The translations under genes were made by a program, and so were the position numbers. Shown one piece after another: positions 32,201 through 49,776 of a stretch of DNA of 64,000 bases. Position 1 is the stretch's first letter, and every line of letters starts with the position of its first letter. Origin of the DNA: Lepisosteus oculatus (taxonomy: Eukaryota; Chordata; Actinopteri; Semionotiformes; Lepisosteidae); the NCBI RefSeq assembly GCF_040954835.1, contig NC_090699.1, positions 15,307,817 through 15,371,816 of the forward strand, in the 5' to 3' direction. The notes below the pieces were generated by a model that was not told the DNA's origin, did not search any database, and saw only the letters and a list, made by a program, of their open reading frames with translations.

Positions 32201-34976
32201 CAGGGTGAACACCTCCCAGACCCGGGAGTGTTTCTGGTTCCCTGCTGACACACTGAAGGGAAGCGACTCGTTAGGGTTAGGGTTTGAATGGGCAGACACA
32301 TCCATCCCGTTTCCCCCAGCATCCTCCACGAGAGGGCGGCCAGGGCCTATCCCAGCATGCAATGGGCATAAGGCGGGGGATACGCCCCTGGATGGGAGGC
32401 ACAGCAGCCAGACACAAACACCGGCACACGCTCACTCACACCGGGGGCCAGTCTTCCCAGAAGCCAATGAAGCTTCCAACATGTCCGCGGACGGCGGGGA
32501 GGAAACTGGAGCGCCCCCCTGCAGGAAACCCACGCCAACATGCAGACTCCACACAGACAGCAAACCAGGGCCTCAGCGCTTCGAGGCCCGAACGGACACG
32601 TTAACTGCCACCTTGCTGCCCGTGGAAATCCAAATTGCCACATAAAAAAAAGGAATTTTATTTCACAGAAAAGAACACACAGGCAGTCCTCTAACTTAGT
32701 TCGAACAATTGATGCCCTAACCTCAAAAGTAACATAACTCATATTATTTATGTTAGATTATGTTATTGTGATTAGGTGTGATAATTATGAAGGCTTGGGA
32801 AAGAAAAAACGTTCCTCTCCAGGAGCAGAAATAACCAGACGGTAGCTGAAGTAGTGAAAAAAGATCATTTATTCGGCACTGGGAGGTACCCTGTCTGACG
32901 AGAGAGGCGCACCAGAGTTTCTTAAGAGCCGGAACATTTCAGAACACTTGTATACAGACTGCTGGGTGAACTTGAGGAGAAAAGACCCCATGTAGCAAAC
33001 TGTAAAACTTTTTATTCTCGGCATCTTCTTTCGTGTCGCCACCATAGGTAACTCTCCCAGGCTGGCCCCAAGTTCACACCTTGCCTTTATGTTATTTAAC
33101 AGACAAAAAACAACCCAGGATTCCTTTTGCCAATGCGCACCTGAGGTTAGAAAAGCAGTCTGATTATTTTGCTCATGCACAGAAACATCTGCCCTCCTTC
33201 AATTTCTTGGGTCACGGTTTTGTCACCCTGCTTACCAATGAGCACCACACTAACAACCCTCCAGCCCCAGGGCGCCTCCCCTTGACCAACGGTGTCCTGG
33301 GTCACTGAACACGTCAATGAAATCAGAGTCTGTCGCCTCCCCCAGTAAAATAAGACATGACTAAAAGGAAACAGAGCTGCCCCTTCACCCAAGCAGTGTG
33401 GGATAGAACGGAAGCACTATGCAGCTCCTGGGATGGGGAGTGGTGCTCAGTTACCAGTGCGTTCTGCTGGGGCTGGCACTGACCACACTGGACAAGGGGA
33501 CACAGCTCCTGCTCCTGACAGAACACGGACTGTGGAAGATGAGGTACACTCTCATCCGGCACAACACAGAGTGGGGAGCGAGGGAGCTGGAGGAGAGGAT
33601 CCTGGCGGACCTCAGAGGGAGGATGAAGAGTGATGTTGCCAGGTGAGGCTTCTCCACAGTGAGGGAGCGCTGGAGGGGACTGTGGGACTGTACAGGGATT
33701 AAAGAGGAAATCCCTGTGCTCTGAGCTCCTGCTCCGCAGTTCCAGAGCCGGGACAGGGAGAAAGGCAAGGACGACAGCAGGAGGCAGGGCCTGGAGGGAC
33801 TCTGTTTGTGCCAATCCAGCAACAGTTGCGCAGGGAACGGGCTGAAAAAAGCACAATCACCTTTTTAAGAACTCTTTTAAGAACTTTTTTTAGTGGAGAT
33901 GTTTTGTTAGAGCACACACTCATTGTAAGATGAATGGATACTGTGCAATAAAGCTGATCCCTCGCATCTGTTACCAGGAGACCGTGTCCGACAGAAAGGG
34001 AATTCCAATCCTTCTCACCTCGGATCGGGGGCGAAGGGGTCCTCTTTCACCACGACGAGCCGGCCCACGGAGTGGTCGTAGTCTGCAGACAGGCGGCCGG
34101 AGCTGGGGGCCGGGGATGCGTCTCTCTCCAGCTTGACCCTGAGACAACACACGCGGACACAGGCCACCCGTCACAGACACACTCTCACACACCCTGGACA
34201 GGACACCAGTCCATCACAGGACACCCACTCTCACACACCCTGGACAGGACACCAGTCCATCACAGGACACACACAGACACCCACTCACAACAGGGCCAAT
34301 TTTCAGGAGGAAACCAGAGCACTCGGAGAAAACCCACACAAACACGGGAAGAACATGCAAACTCCACACAGATGGCGCACCACTGAGCTGCCCAAAAGAC
34401 ACTTAGAGATGCCACCAAGTGGGTGGCAATGTCTTAGGCGTACGTGTGTTACAGGCTCCGGGGGAGTGCCAACCCCCTCTCTTCTCACGCCACACGTACG
34501 GTTTCAAACGAAGTACAGTAGTTCTGCATACGAGCCCTCTTCAAAACACCCACAGCGCTGCAGCCCTGAACAGTGTCAGAGAGAGCAAACAGAGCACAGC
34601 AACCCCACCCGGCACAAGCAATGTTCAGACTATACTGTTACAGTTACAGGAAAGTTACAGGAAAAGCACTGCTCCCACGATGAGAGTTGTTTTCCTGCAA
34701 CTGGCTGGCTGGTTGCAATTTAATTTAATTACTGAAGGGCTCATTTCGGCAGACAGCTCAGTGGCAGGTGTGGGGGTCCCCCAGGAGCCGGACTGGGAAC
34801 CCCTGATTTGGGGCATTGACATGCCATCGGGCCTGTCACAGGAGGGAGTCAGGGCCTCGCACACACAAACACAGCTCCTCTCACCTCTTGAGATCGGGGC
34901 TCGCAGCAGCGCAGGGCGCCCCAGGATCCCTGCAGAGGGGCGTTTCATGGCCAGGCTCCCCCTCTTCGGAGGTCAT
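29288..34976 (-). CDS. ZBED-type gene: BED zinc finger plus domesticated hAT transposase
   Basis: Proteins of this type are nuclear DNA-binding factors derived from hAT transposases. Four coding exons with matching phases: 34885-34976 (ATG at 34976), 34019-34138, 32041-32252 and 29288-30825, giving about 653 residues with no stop. The N-terminal exons are acidic and carry VKLERD and VVKEDPF. Exon three has the BED finger: SRVWEVFTLFANNKLMCSLC, then HKNTSGMVRHLRVKH. Exon four has LSTDMWASAREDAYLAVTGH, LKLPKEAGARWGSTYEMLRG, STLLDPRFK, and the hAT dimerisation end (YPGLARLAYKYLGLPAAAVP, FSKSGDVLRARRSRLRSGAV). Only the first transposase Asp motif looks intact. The second is VVTGDAEV where VTDNA is usual, the CFAH motif is CFAR, and SERVFS is GHQVFS. 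Exon four is exceptionally GC-rich. I cannot match it to a particular ZBED number. Confidence 0.85.
30950..31160. repeat. Right copy of ~200-bp direct repeat flanking ZBED exon 4
   Basis: Contains 'gaacatgcaaactccccaca', 'ccctgaagagtattcaggaa' and 'ggcaagaaatttaggaaaat'. It aligns with 29035-29240 over its whole length, including the non-SINE A-rich part. Confidence 0.75.
31380..32035 (+). mobile_element. 5'-truncated LINE 3' end in ZBED intron 3
   Basis: Encodes MAKDTSQPGSSLFCPLPSGG and FRDQFVLQAVRLLNP, the usual end of CR1/Rex/L2-type ORF2. A 3' tail follows, ending 'cttgtgtgtctgacaatcaa'. It is antisense to ZBED and ends almost at the ZBED exon 3 donor. A second copy lies at 36.56-36.93 kb. 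Confidence 0.7.
32300..32640 (-). mobile_element. V-SINE/DANA-like SINE in ZBED intron 2
   Basis: Minus strand: core 'gcgtgggtttcctgcagggg'-type, 'ggaagactggccc' and the tail 'catgctgggataggccctgg'. It starts about 50 bp upstream of ZBED exon 3. Confidence 0.75.
32641..33372. other. ZBED intron 2, no feature recognised
   Basis: Mixed-composition sequence with short open frames only. No exon or named repeat was recognised by eye. Confidence 0.4.
33373..33960 (+). mobile_element. 5'-truncated LINE 3' end, copy 2 (ZBED intron 2)
   Basis: Matches 22540-23130 closely. It contains 'gctgccccttcacccaagca', 'ggctggcactgaccacactg' and a 3' tail ending 'gtgcaataaagctgatccc'. It ends about 60 bp from ZBED exon 2. 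Confidence 0.7.
34170..34400 (-). mobile_element. V-SINE/DANA-like SINE with a short minisatellite
   Basis: Two or three 'accagtccatcacaggacac' units at 34205-34275, then 'gggccaattttcaggaggaa' and 'gaagaacatgcaaactccac'. It lies just upstream of ZBED exon 2, in intron 1. Confidence 0.7.
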
Positions 34977-35249
34977 GGCCGGGGCTGACCGGGGGCAGCC
35001 AGGCAGCGCTCAGTGGACCTGTCGAAACACACGCACCCAGACACACGAGGAGTAAGAGACAGGCTCCCATCTGCCATCTGCATGTCAGCAGCAGCAGCAG
35101 CACAGATCAATGAACTTCCTTCATTACAGCCCTGCAGGGTAACGTCCACCACTACCCACAGGTGCTGTTTACTATTTCACCTGCTAGTAGCACCCAGTGA
35201 GGAGTCCACAGGCAGAGAGAGAAACAGCAACAAAATACAGTCACAGTGG

Positions 35250-35615
35250 TCTGTGTGTCTGCACCCAGGCTGTCCAGTCCTGGTCCTGGAGGGGTCAGTC
35301 AGTGTGTCTGTAGGGCTGTCCAGTCCTGGTCCTGGAGGGGTCAGTCAGTGTGTCTGCAGCAGGGCTGTCCAGTCCTGGTCCTGGAAGGGTCAATCAGTGT
35401 GTCTGCAGCGGGGCTGTCCAGTCCTGGTCCTGGAGGGGTCAGTGTGTCTGCAGTAGGGCTGTCCAGTCCTAGTCCTGGAGGGGTCAGTCAGTGTGTCTGC
35501 AGCAGGGCTGTCCAGTCCTGGTCCTGGAGGGGTCAGTCAGTGTGTCTGCAGCAGGGCTGTCCAGTCCTGGTCCTGGAGGGCTGGTCAGTGTGTCTGCAGC
35601 AGGAGAAGCTGTTCA
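35250..35615 (+). repeat. ~45-49-bp minisatellite, array 2
   Basis: Seven or eight units of 'gtgtctgcagcagggctgtc' + 'cagtcctggtcctggagggg', identical in type to 23398-24420. It lies 12 kb away. Confidence 0.9.
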
Positions 35616-35884
35616 GCTGGTCTAATTAATCCAAGAATGAGCTGGATCAGGTCGTTATGAGCTCAGCCAGACTAGAGGTCATGGACACAACAGCCCTCCA
35701 GGATCAGGAAAGAGTGACCCTAAGTTTCTCTGTTTGATAGCAGTTTTCAGCCCAGACCTGGGGGATGCCTGTGTCTTCTGGAGTGCAACCCAGCCATGTT
35801 CTCTTTCACAGTTTTAAAGGTTGTAAAAGGCATCAGCTCTACCAGTTTCTCCAGTCCAGTACTGCCCTTATTCCTTATTCGGGC

Positions 35885-36165
35885 AGAGCAGTGGCACTGC
35901 GGCTAAGGATCTGTGACTGTGGCTGGAAGGTTGCTGGTTCCAATCCCGCGGCCGGCAGAGGAATCCTACCCTGCTGGGCCCCTGAGCGAGGCCCTTAACC
36001 CCAGCTGCTCCAGGGGTGCTGTATAAATGGCTGACCCTGTGCTCTGACCCCCAGCTTCTCTCCCTGTCTGTGTGTCTCATGGAGAGCAAGTTGGGGTCTG
36101 AGAAAAGACAAATTCCTAATGCATGTATATGACCAATAAAGTGATCTGATCTTATCTTATTCAGA
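35885..36165 (+). mobile_element. tRNA-type SINE (second family), copy 2, complete
   Basis: Promoter-like head 'cagtggcactgcggctaagg' with B-box-like 'ggttgctggttccaatcccg', body 'cctgagcgaggcccttaacc', 'tgctgtataaatggctgacc', and the tail 'tgaccaataaagtgatctga' + tcttatcttat. Confidence 0.8.
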
Positions 36166-36224
36166 TGCGAAATGTCACTAACAGGACCTGTGCACAGAGA
36201 AAATACAATGCTCCTTAAGGAAAC

Positions 36225-36430
36225 ATGTGGCACACGGTCAGGGGCACCCTGGTGGTGCAGCACTGGGGCCCTGGGTTCAATTCCAGACCTGGAGTGCTGT
36301 CTGTGTGGTGTTTGCGTGTCCTCCTCATGTTCACTCGGGTTCCCTCCCAAAGTCCAGAGACATGCTGGTAGAATAACTAGCTTCAGGGAAACATGGCCCT
36401 GGTGTGAGTGTGTGCGTGTAACACGTGACA
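36225..36430 (+). mobile_element. V-SINE/DANA-like SINE, 3' truncated
   Basis: Head 'ggggccctgggttcaattcc', core 'gtgtggtgtttgcgtgtcct', 'gacatgctggtagaataact', 'ggccctggtgtgagtgtgtg', then unrelated sequence. Confidence 0.75.
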
Positions 36431-36554
36431 CATGGATGGCCACACTGTCAGGCCCATCAGAAACGTGCCCGCTCACAGGCAGAGGGTCTCCTGTTCAAAA
36501 GCTCTTCCACAGAGATCGCTCTGTGTTCTGCTTCCTGAAGTTGTATGACTGAAG

Positions 36555-36940
36555 ATGAACATTTTGAAAGAACTCGCTGTCTCGGGACGGCTGGGGTTAC
36601 TGCCAAGGATAACAATTGTCCTGGTTTCCTCAATTTTGTCTCCCCTGCCCTCTGGTAAGCACTACAGGAGCATAAAGGCACAAACCCCATCATTCAGAGA
36701 CAGCTTCTTCCCACAAGCTCTTTGTACCACTGACTCACACTGATGTTTTTTTTCTTGACACAGCTTGTGCCGAGTTGTGTTTGAATGTTATTTAACGTTG
36801 TTTACTTTGTTTGCTGCTGTTCTCCGTTTCAGTTGGCGTTTCCTTAATGCCTTCCTATTGCAGCACACATACAAATAAGCATTTCACTTCATGGCACTTG
36901 TGCGTATGGCAAACAAACTGAACTCTGAAACCCTGGACTG
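36555..36940 (+). mobile_element. 5'-truncated LINE 3' end
   Basis: Encodes LPSGKHYRSIKAQTPSFRDS and FFPQAL (the ORF2 end of CR1/Rex/L2-like LINEs), with a stop and a 3' tail matching 31.7-32.0 kb ('cttgtgcgtatggcaaacaa'). Confidence 0.7.
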
Positions 36941-38740
36941 GGCGCAAGAATCGATTAAAAGGTGGATTGGAAGCACTGAGCTCAGAGGCTCCATCGCACT
37001 GAAAAGCAATAGAGCCAGTGAGACCCCGCGATAGCTCAGGGGGCCGGTGGAATCAGCCCCGCTGCTCGGGGAGGCGGGGAGTTAAAGAGTTAAAGCCTTT
37101 CCGCTTGCTGCCAGACGTCATATCCTGTCCGCTCTCAAAAGCAGCCCGGTGGCTGGGCGGCGTAACCGCATCATTCCCTGTGTGTTGGTTTACGAAAGTA
37201 ATTTGAAAAGCGACATCGCTTTGAGATTCCAAACCTCATCTCCCTTGTCTGTTACACCCCTACGGGGGGGGACAAAACGTGCAACAGAGAAACAATCTGA
37301 CAAGGCAAGCGTAAAAGATCAAGTTCTCCTCCGACTTCTGAACCGAGTAATGACGCCTCTCAGCGAAGAGCTCTGAATTTAGTTTTATAACACGAAAGCT
37401 GTAGTTATGGGGCCGCCAGATTGGTCTTTTTCGTGTAAACGGACAACGACGAGTTAGGACGCTTGCACTGCAGTCAATGGGGAGATATCCCGGGGGTCAT
37501 ACCCAAGGGAGTAGTTCGCCAAGAAACTTATCCATATAACGCACTCTTATCCTGAAGATTACCGTGAAAAAAAAAATCTACAGTTGAAATATAAAACAAG
37601 GGATTTATTAGGGAGTCTCGAATCGCGGGTTTTGTCGAGCTTGGTTAGAAAGGACAGTATCGGTTTTTCTGCGAAGAACGGGGGGTTATCGATTCTGATC
37701 ACGTCAGATGATCGATAGAGACTTAGTAATTGTACTCAGGCACCTGCTGTGCTAGAACATTTTATCAGCTGCGTCTTGCTTTAACTACTTCGGCAGAGGA
37801 TGTCTGATGTCCGTCTGGCCAGCCTGGCTACAAAGCCCCCCCCACACCCACCGGCCCCCTTACTGCGCTCACGCCTCAGTGGCTGACCGGTCCGTTACAC
37901 ACGAACCACTCACCGTCCTCAAGAGCCGGGCCCGCCTGCGAGTCGCTGTCGGTGACGACAAGGATATCGGGGCTGTGCGGTCGGCGGTCGGGCCGCACTT
38001 GTCTTTCTGGTTTTGGCCGCGAGAAACTTCGGTGAATCGGATGAGTCGATCCCCGCGCGATTCGTTCGTTTGATTCATCAAGTCATTGGGTTCAGTCGGG
38101 CGAGTCGAGCACCGAGCAGATCGAGTCGAAAGGGGAAGGGACTCGAGTCAAAACGCGAAGCAGTCGCAAGGTGTCAAACTCCTCTAATCAAGGCTTTGAG
38201 AATAATGGATGTTGACGGCTCCATTGATATGACTTTAGTATATACTATTGAAGAGAGGAATTCATAATTTTGTCTCATTGATGTACATGCAAAATATTTT
38301 AAATAGGTGATCGGCTTTGGGATCTCAATTTAAATTAATTAGCATAGAAAATTGTATGTATATGTACTGTAGAAAAACAAAGACGACTACAACTTATCTG
38401 CTTCATGTACAGTTGAATGAATATATAGCAACTGCAGTTAAAATACATCAACACATATAACTCAGATTACATTTAGTCGATTTGTTGGCATCAAAACTCT
38501 TTAAGTGACTTAAGTGTCGAATATTAAAAATACACTATAAACAATAAATTATCAGAAACTTTAAAAGTAGTCGGCACCTGCACTACACAATGCGCCCCTT
38601 ATTAATGCAAATAATAATCAGACTTAATATTTGAAAATACAAATGAGCTTTACTGGCGTAACGTGAAAATAAATTTAAATGCTCATTCAAAATACTCAAA
38701 ACTGTAACACCAAAAGGAGGCCGGCTCTGCATTTGTGTTA
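36941..38740. other. Intergenic between ZBED and BCKDK, CpG-bearing, no exon placed
   Basis: CpG-rich patches lie at about 37020-37120 and 37800-38170. One of them could be the ZBED promoter, which would fire on the minus strand. 38260-38700 is AT-rich with no recognised feature. Confidence 0.35.
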
Positions 38741-38744
38741 ACCC

Positions 38745-39110
38745 TCTACCAACATGGCGCACAGCTGGCCTCGACCTTTGACCCCAGCGGGAGGGGCGGT
38801 CCTGCACGGCCGCGTCACCCGTGTTTGTGTTTTGTACGTTCGTGTGTCAACGCACGTCTACCACGGCAGAAAGCAGAGGAGAAGGGGGAGAAAAAAATAA
38901 CGGAAAACGGACTTTTCTTTCATGGTTCCGTGGATCCCGGCAGGTTCCGACGGCGAGGGCGACGCGACGGCGGAGACACCCCTGTTCCGGGCGAGGATGA
39001 GAGACGGCAGCCCGGTCGATACCGGCTCCATCATGGCGACCCGTCGCGGTGCGCTGTCGCAGGGGGACGCGGCGTTCCCCGACAAGGAAGCTTGACGTTT
39101 TCGGCCTGTT
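38745..39110 (+). promoter_or_regulatory. CpG-rich candidate promoter/5' UTR upstream of BCKDK
   Basis: Locally CpG-rich. It holds two YY1-like ATGGCG motifs, 'ccaacatggcgcac' near 38750 and 'catcatggcgacccgtcg' near 39032. It lies 0.5-0.8 kb before the BCKDK start codon. Promoter use is inferred. Confidence 0.35.
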
Positions 39111-39591
39111 GGATTGACACCAGCCCCGGAGTAAAACCCCGGTCCTGAAAACCGCAGGACCCAGCGAGGGACAGATCCCGTCTTCCCCAGGAATCGGACT
39201 CCTGCCACACGTTGGTGCAGCCTCATGAAGACAATGGAGAACGTCTCATTGCATTTAAAGCCGTGGGAGATGTGAATTACACATTAACTGCACACACGAA
39301 AAACAAATTAGGCTGCTATTACGACAAAAGCAACGGTTGCGCAGGGCGTGCCAGGGATTGAAGTTCTTTTTTTGTTTTGCGACAATATTGCAGCCGTGCG
39401 CATAACCGCCTCCATTTAATTGCGATTTAATCAGAGCTGATTGGTGGTGTCTGTGTTCTGCCGTCTAGTTTCTGAGCAGGTAGTTAAAGTGAAGGCTTTA
39501 AGGGGGGCTTTTATTCAGAATGACTGAAGTCTTAACGTTAAGTTAGGACGTCAGATTGTTTTTAAGCAGCTGCGAGGGGACGGCCGCCGTG

Positions 39592-46338
<6,747 letters not shown>

Positions 46339-46444
46339 GCCCTGTCCTTGCTCTGTTCACACTAGACATCAGAGCCACCCTAGACCCTACACAGCGGTGC
46401 ACACCACATGCTCCCTTCCATACACGCTGGCGACACTGCCCAGC

Positions 46445-47290
46445 TCCTCTTGCACATGCCCAGACAGACCTACAGGACGGGACACAGCCGGAGCAGGACC
46501 TCCCTGACGCCCAGACTGTCCTACAGGACGGGACACAGCCGGATCAGACCTGAGCAGGACCTCCCTGACGCCCAGACTGTCCTATAGGACGGGACACAGC
46601 CGGATCAGACCTGAGCAGGATTTCCCCCACGCCCAGACTGTCCTACAGGACGGGACACAGCCGGATCAGACCTGAGCAGGACCTCCCTGACGCCCAGACT
46701 GTCCTACAGGACGGGACACAGCCGGATCAGACCTGAGCAGGACTTCCCCCACGCCCAGACTGTCCTATAGGACGGGACACAGCTGGATCAGACCTGAGCA
46801 GGACTTCCCCCACGCCCAGACTGTCCTATAGGACGGGACACAGCCGGATCAGACCTGAGCAGGACTTCCCCGACGCCCAGACTGTCCTACAGGACGGGAC
46901 ACAGCCGGATCAGACCTGAGCAGGACCTCCCTGACGCCCAGACTGTCCTACAGGACGGGACACAGCCGGATCAGACCTGAGCAGGACCTCCCCGACGCCC
47001 AGACTGTCCTACAGGACGGGACACAGCCGGATCAGACCTGAGCAGGACTTCCCCGACGCCCAGACTGTCCTACAGGACGGGACACAGCCGGATCAGACCT
47101 GAGCAGGACCTCCCTGACGCCCAGACTGTCCTACAGGACGGGACACAGCCGGATCAGACCTGAGCAGGACCTCCCTGACGCCCAGACTGTCCTATAGGAC
47201 GGGACACAGCCGGATCAGACCTGAGCAGGACTTCCCCGACGCCCAGACAGACCTACAGGACGGGACACAGCTGGATCAGACCTGAGTGTC
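46445..47290 (+). repeat. ~61-bp minisatellite in the BCKDK 3' flank/3'UTR
   Basis: About 13 units of 'gacgggacacagccggatca' + 'gacctgagcaggacctccct' + 'gacgcccagactgtcctaca'. It begins about 105 bp after the BCKDK stop, so it probably lies in the 3' UTR. Several units hold the perfect 12-base palindrome GTCCTATAGGAC. Confidence 0.9.
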
Positions 47291-48745
47291 AGATGTGCAT
47301 TTAGGCGCAGAGCCTGTGAAAGGAGGACAGCTCTTTAAAAAGAGGAATTCCAGTTGTTCTGGGGAGATCACGCCCGAGCTGTGCTGGTGGTGTTGTCTGG
47401 TGATCTCCGAGCTGCTGTGCAGCAGAGACCTGTTTTGCCTCTTCTCGTGACGAACTCGAGACTCGCAGAGACCGTTCCTCGCACATTCACGAAGAAGGAC
47501 ATTGACACTGACGTGAAGAACTAAATTATGTAACTGGTGCTCTCTGCTGGCCAGGCTTGGTGTATCTAGGAGGGCAGCGGCTACAACCCTGCTGAAGTTT
47601 TTTTCTGATGAGGTCTGGGAGACCGTTTGCCTGCAGTCCTTGTGTGTGATCCATGTCTTTCATCACTGCAGTTAGCGCTGGACCACAGGATACAGTTTCT
47701 CACAATTGCATCACCCCGGGGCTGGGACCAGATGGGTTGGCCCTCCCATCTGGTTTTTAACCCTTTCAGAGCAAGTTGCCTTTGCCCGTTTGTCCGTCAT
47801 CTCATTAAAATCCCGTTCTGCGAGGACAGCAAGCTGCTATTGCTGTTAACTGAAAAGGCCGAAAGGCTAAAACCCGTGAGCGGGATCGCTGGGAAGCTGC
47901 CGTTTCTTTTCCGACCGCGACCCTCTCTGCCTGTCCAGCTGGAAGATGGAACGCGATGGGGTACGGCCGCCTGGTCGCCCCAGGCCGCAGCAGCTGGGCC
48001 AGTCCGGGGGTCTCTCTTCCCAGGGGTGTGGGCTGAGCTCCGCAGCCTGGATCCGATCCGATCTAATGAGTGCTGGGGGACCCGAGTTCGGCACAGCGGG
48101 CTGGGTTGCGGCCCGCAGGGACGGACAAGTCCAAGCACGCACACCCGCGGTTAGGGATTAAAGGAGCCTGCCGTGGGGCGGAGCGCAGGTGTGGCTCTGC
48201 TGGGGACTGGGCGGGGGGTCCCCCTTTTTTTCCGCGAGGAGGAGGTCTGGGAGGGGAGCTCTCAGCTGTAGAGGATGTAGGAGCAAGTGTTGGTCACAGT
48301 TTCCAGTGGTGGAAAGAAAGGTGCTGGACTTTGCTTTTCCGCTGTGTTCTGCTGTCGGGGGGTCGGCCGGGTTCCCTGCGGAATTCCTCAGGAACAGAAT
48401 TTTACCTGGAAACTAAGCTGCTCGATGAAATCCTCAGACTCAGGCTTTCAGCCCCGGACCCGCGTTCCCCTGAAGTGTGAACCTCTTCTCAGTCTTAACC
48501 GCTCGCTGTGCTGGACGGCTCCCATCCCCCCTCAGGCCACTCCGCACGCACCTCGGGGAAGCACTGGTGAACTGCTAGAAGTAGAATAAACTGTGGTGGA
48601 GAAACGTGCTGGTTTGTCTTGTATACTTGATTTCTCATTTCACTGTAGTTTCCACTCATTTCCCCTGCTTTCTGCTTCACTCCTGAGTCTGAAGAAATCC
48701 TGGGTCAATGTACTTGTATCAGGTTACCGTATCGTCTTCTCTTTT
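47291..48745. other. BCKDK 3' flank, no gene recognised
   Basis: GC-rich around 47900-48200, with several overlapping open frames but no recognisable domain. An 'agaataaactg' (AATAAA) at about 48584 could be a polyA signal for BCKDK. Confidence 0.35.
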
Positions 48746-48749
48746 CAAG

Positions 48750-49035
48750 ACTAAGGAGACTCAGGTCCTCCAGCCTGTCAGTGTAGTACACTCCAGACTA
48801 AAGAGACTCAGTTCCTTCAGTCTGTCGGTGTGGGACACTCCCTTCAGACTAAAGAGACTCAGTTCCTCTAGCCTCTCAGTGTGGGACACTCCCCTCAAGA
48901 CTAAAGAGACTCAGTTCCTTCAGCCTGTCAGGGTGGGACACTCCCTTCAGACTAAAAAGACAGTTCCTTCAGTCTGACAGTGTATGACTCGCCCTTCAGA
49001 CTAAAGAGACTCAGTCCCTTCAGTCTGTCAGTCTG
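48750..49035 (+). repeat. ~48-bp minisatellite
   Basis: Five or six units of 'actaaagagactcagttcct' + 'tcagcctgtcagtgtgggac' + actccc. The reverse complement of the unit appears at 2125-2250. Confidence 0.85.
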
Positions 49036-49039
49036 AAGT

Positions 49040-49776
49040 CAACACATGAACAGTAATCTGGTGTCAAGAACAGGATGTCAGGTTTAGGTATGATAGGTAT
49101 ACCCCAAGCTCCTTGGGGTTCCCGCCCCAGGTAATGTGTAGAGGGAGCTCAAGCAGGCAGCAGATCAGTGGGAAGTGAGCCTCTGTACTGGGGGCTACAG
49201 GTGTCAAGTGGGTGCAGCTCAGAGGCACACAAAACAGCTTTGCTCCACAACCAAACCCACTTTCACAAGAAAGCACAGCCATACAAACGCATTAGGAAAA
49301 AAACATAAGGAAACATTCCACCGCCCAGATTGAAACAGCCCTCATCCTTTTCGTCGGGTGCGTTATGTCTCTTCCAGTAGGCAAGCTCAACGGGCAGGAC
49401 CCCAGAACGCAGACAGCAGTACAGCATAAAACTTTATCTACCGTGTGAGGTAAAAGATCAAACCAAACAGAAGCCTAAACTCATCTTTGAGTCAATTAAC
49501 TGGACATCTTCAGATGTTCACCAGCTTCTCAGAAACTAGGGGTCAGCTGGGGACTCATCTCTAAAACTCTCATCTCACCCAGACTCAGTCCCACACAAGG
49601 TCTTCTCTCTCTTCCCAGAAGATTCAGCTTCCTGGTTTTAAAATGTCACATGACCAATTTATTGTCTCCCAATTGGTCAGGGCATTCCCCTCCCAAAGCT
49701 TTCTGGGAAATGTAGTTCAAGCTGCCAGCCTCACACTGCATGTACAGGTGAAATCTGTGGGTTTAATGTCATTTTT
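49040..49776. other. Intergenic between BCKDK and QPRT 3' ends, no gene recognised
   Basis: The two genes converge here. No exon, RNA or named repeat was seen. It presumably includes the QPRT 3' UTR on the minus strand. Confidence 0.4.

Noticed and set aside
37015-37090. tRNA-like stretch (cgatagctcagggggccgg)
   Set aside because: It has a D-arm-like motif, but I could not complete a cloverleaf with a T-arm and acceptor stem.
47797-48480. Overlapping 90-136-codon frames after BCKDK
   Set aside because: GC-rich region with several open frames, but no recognisable domain, splice pattern or consistent start.
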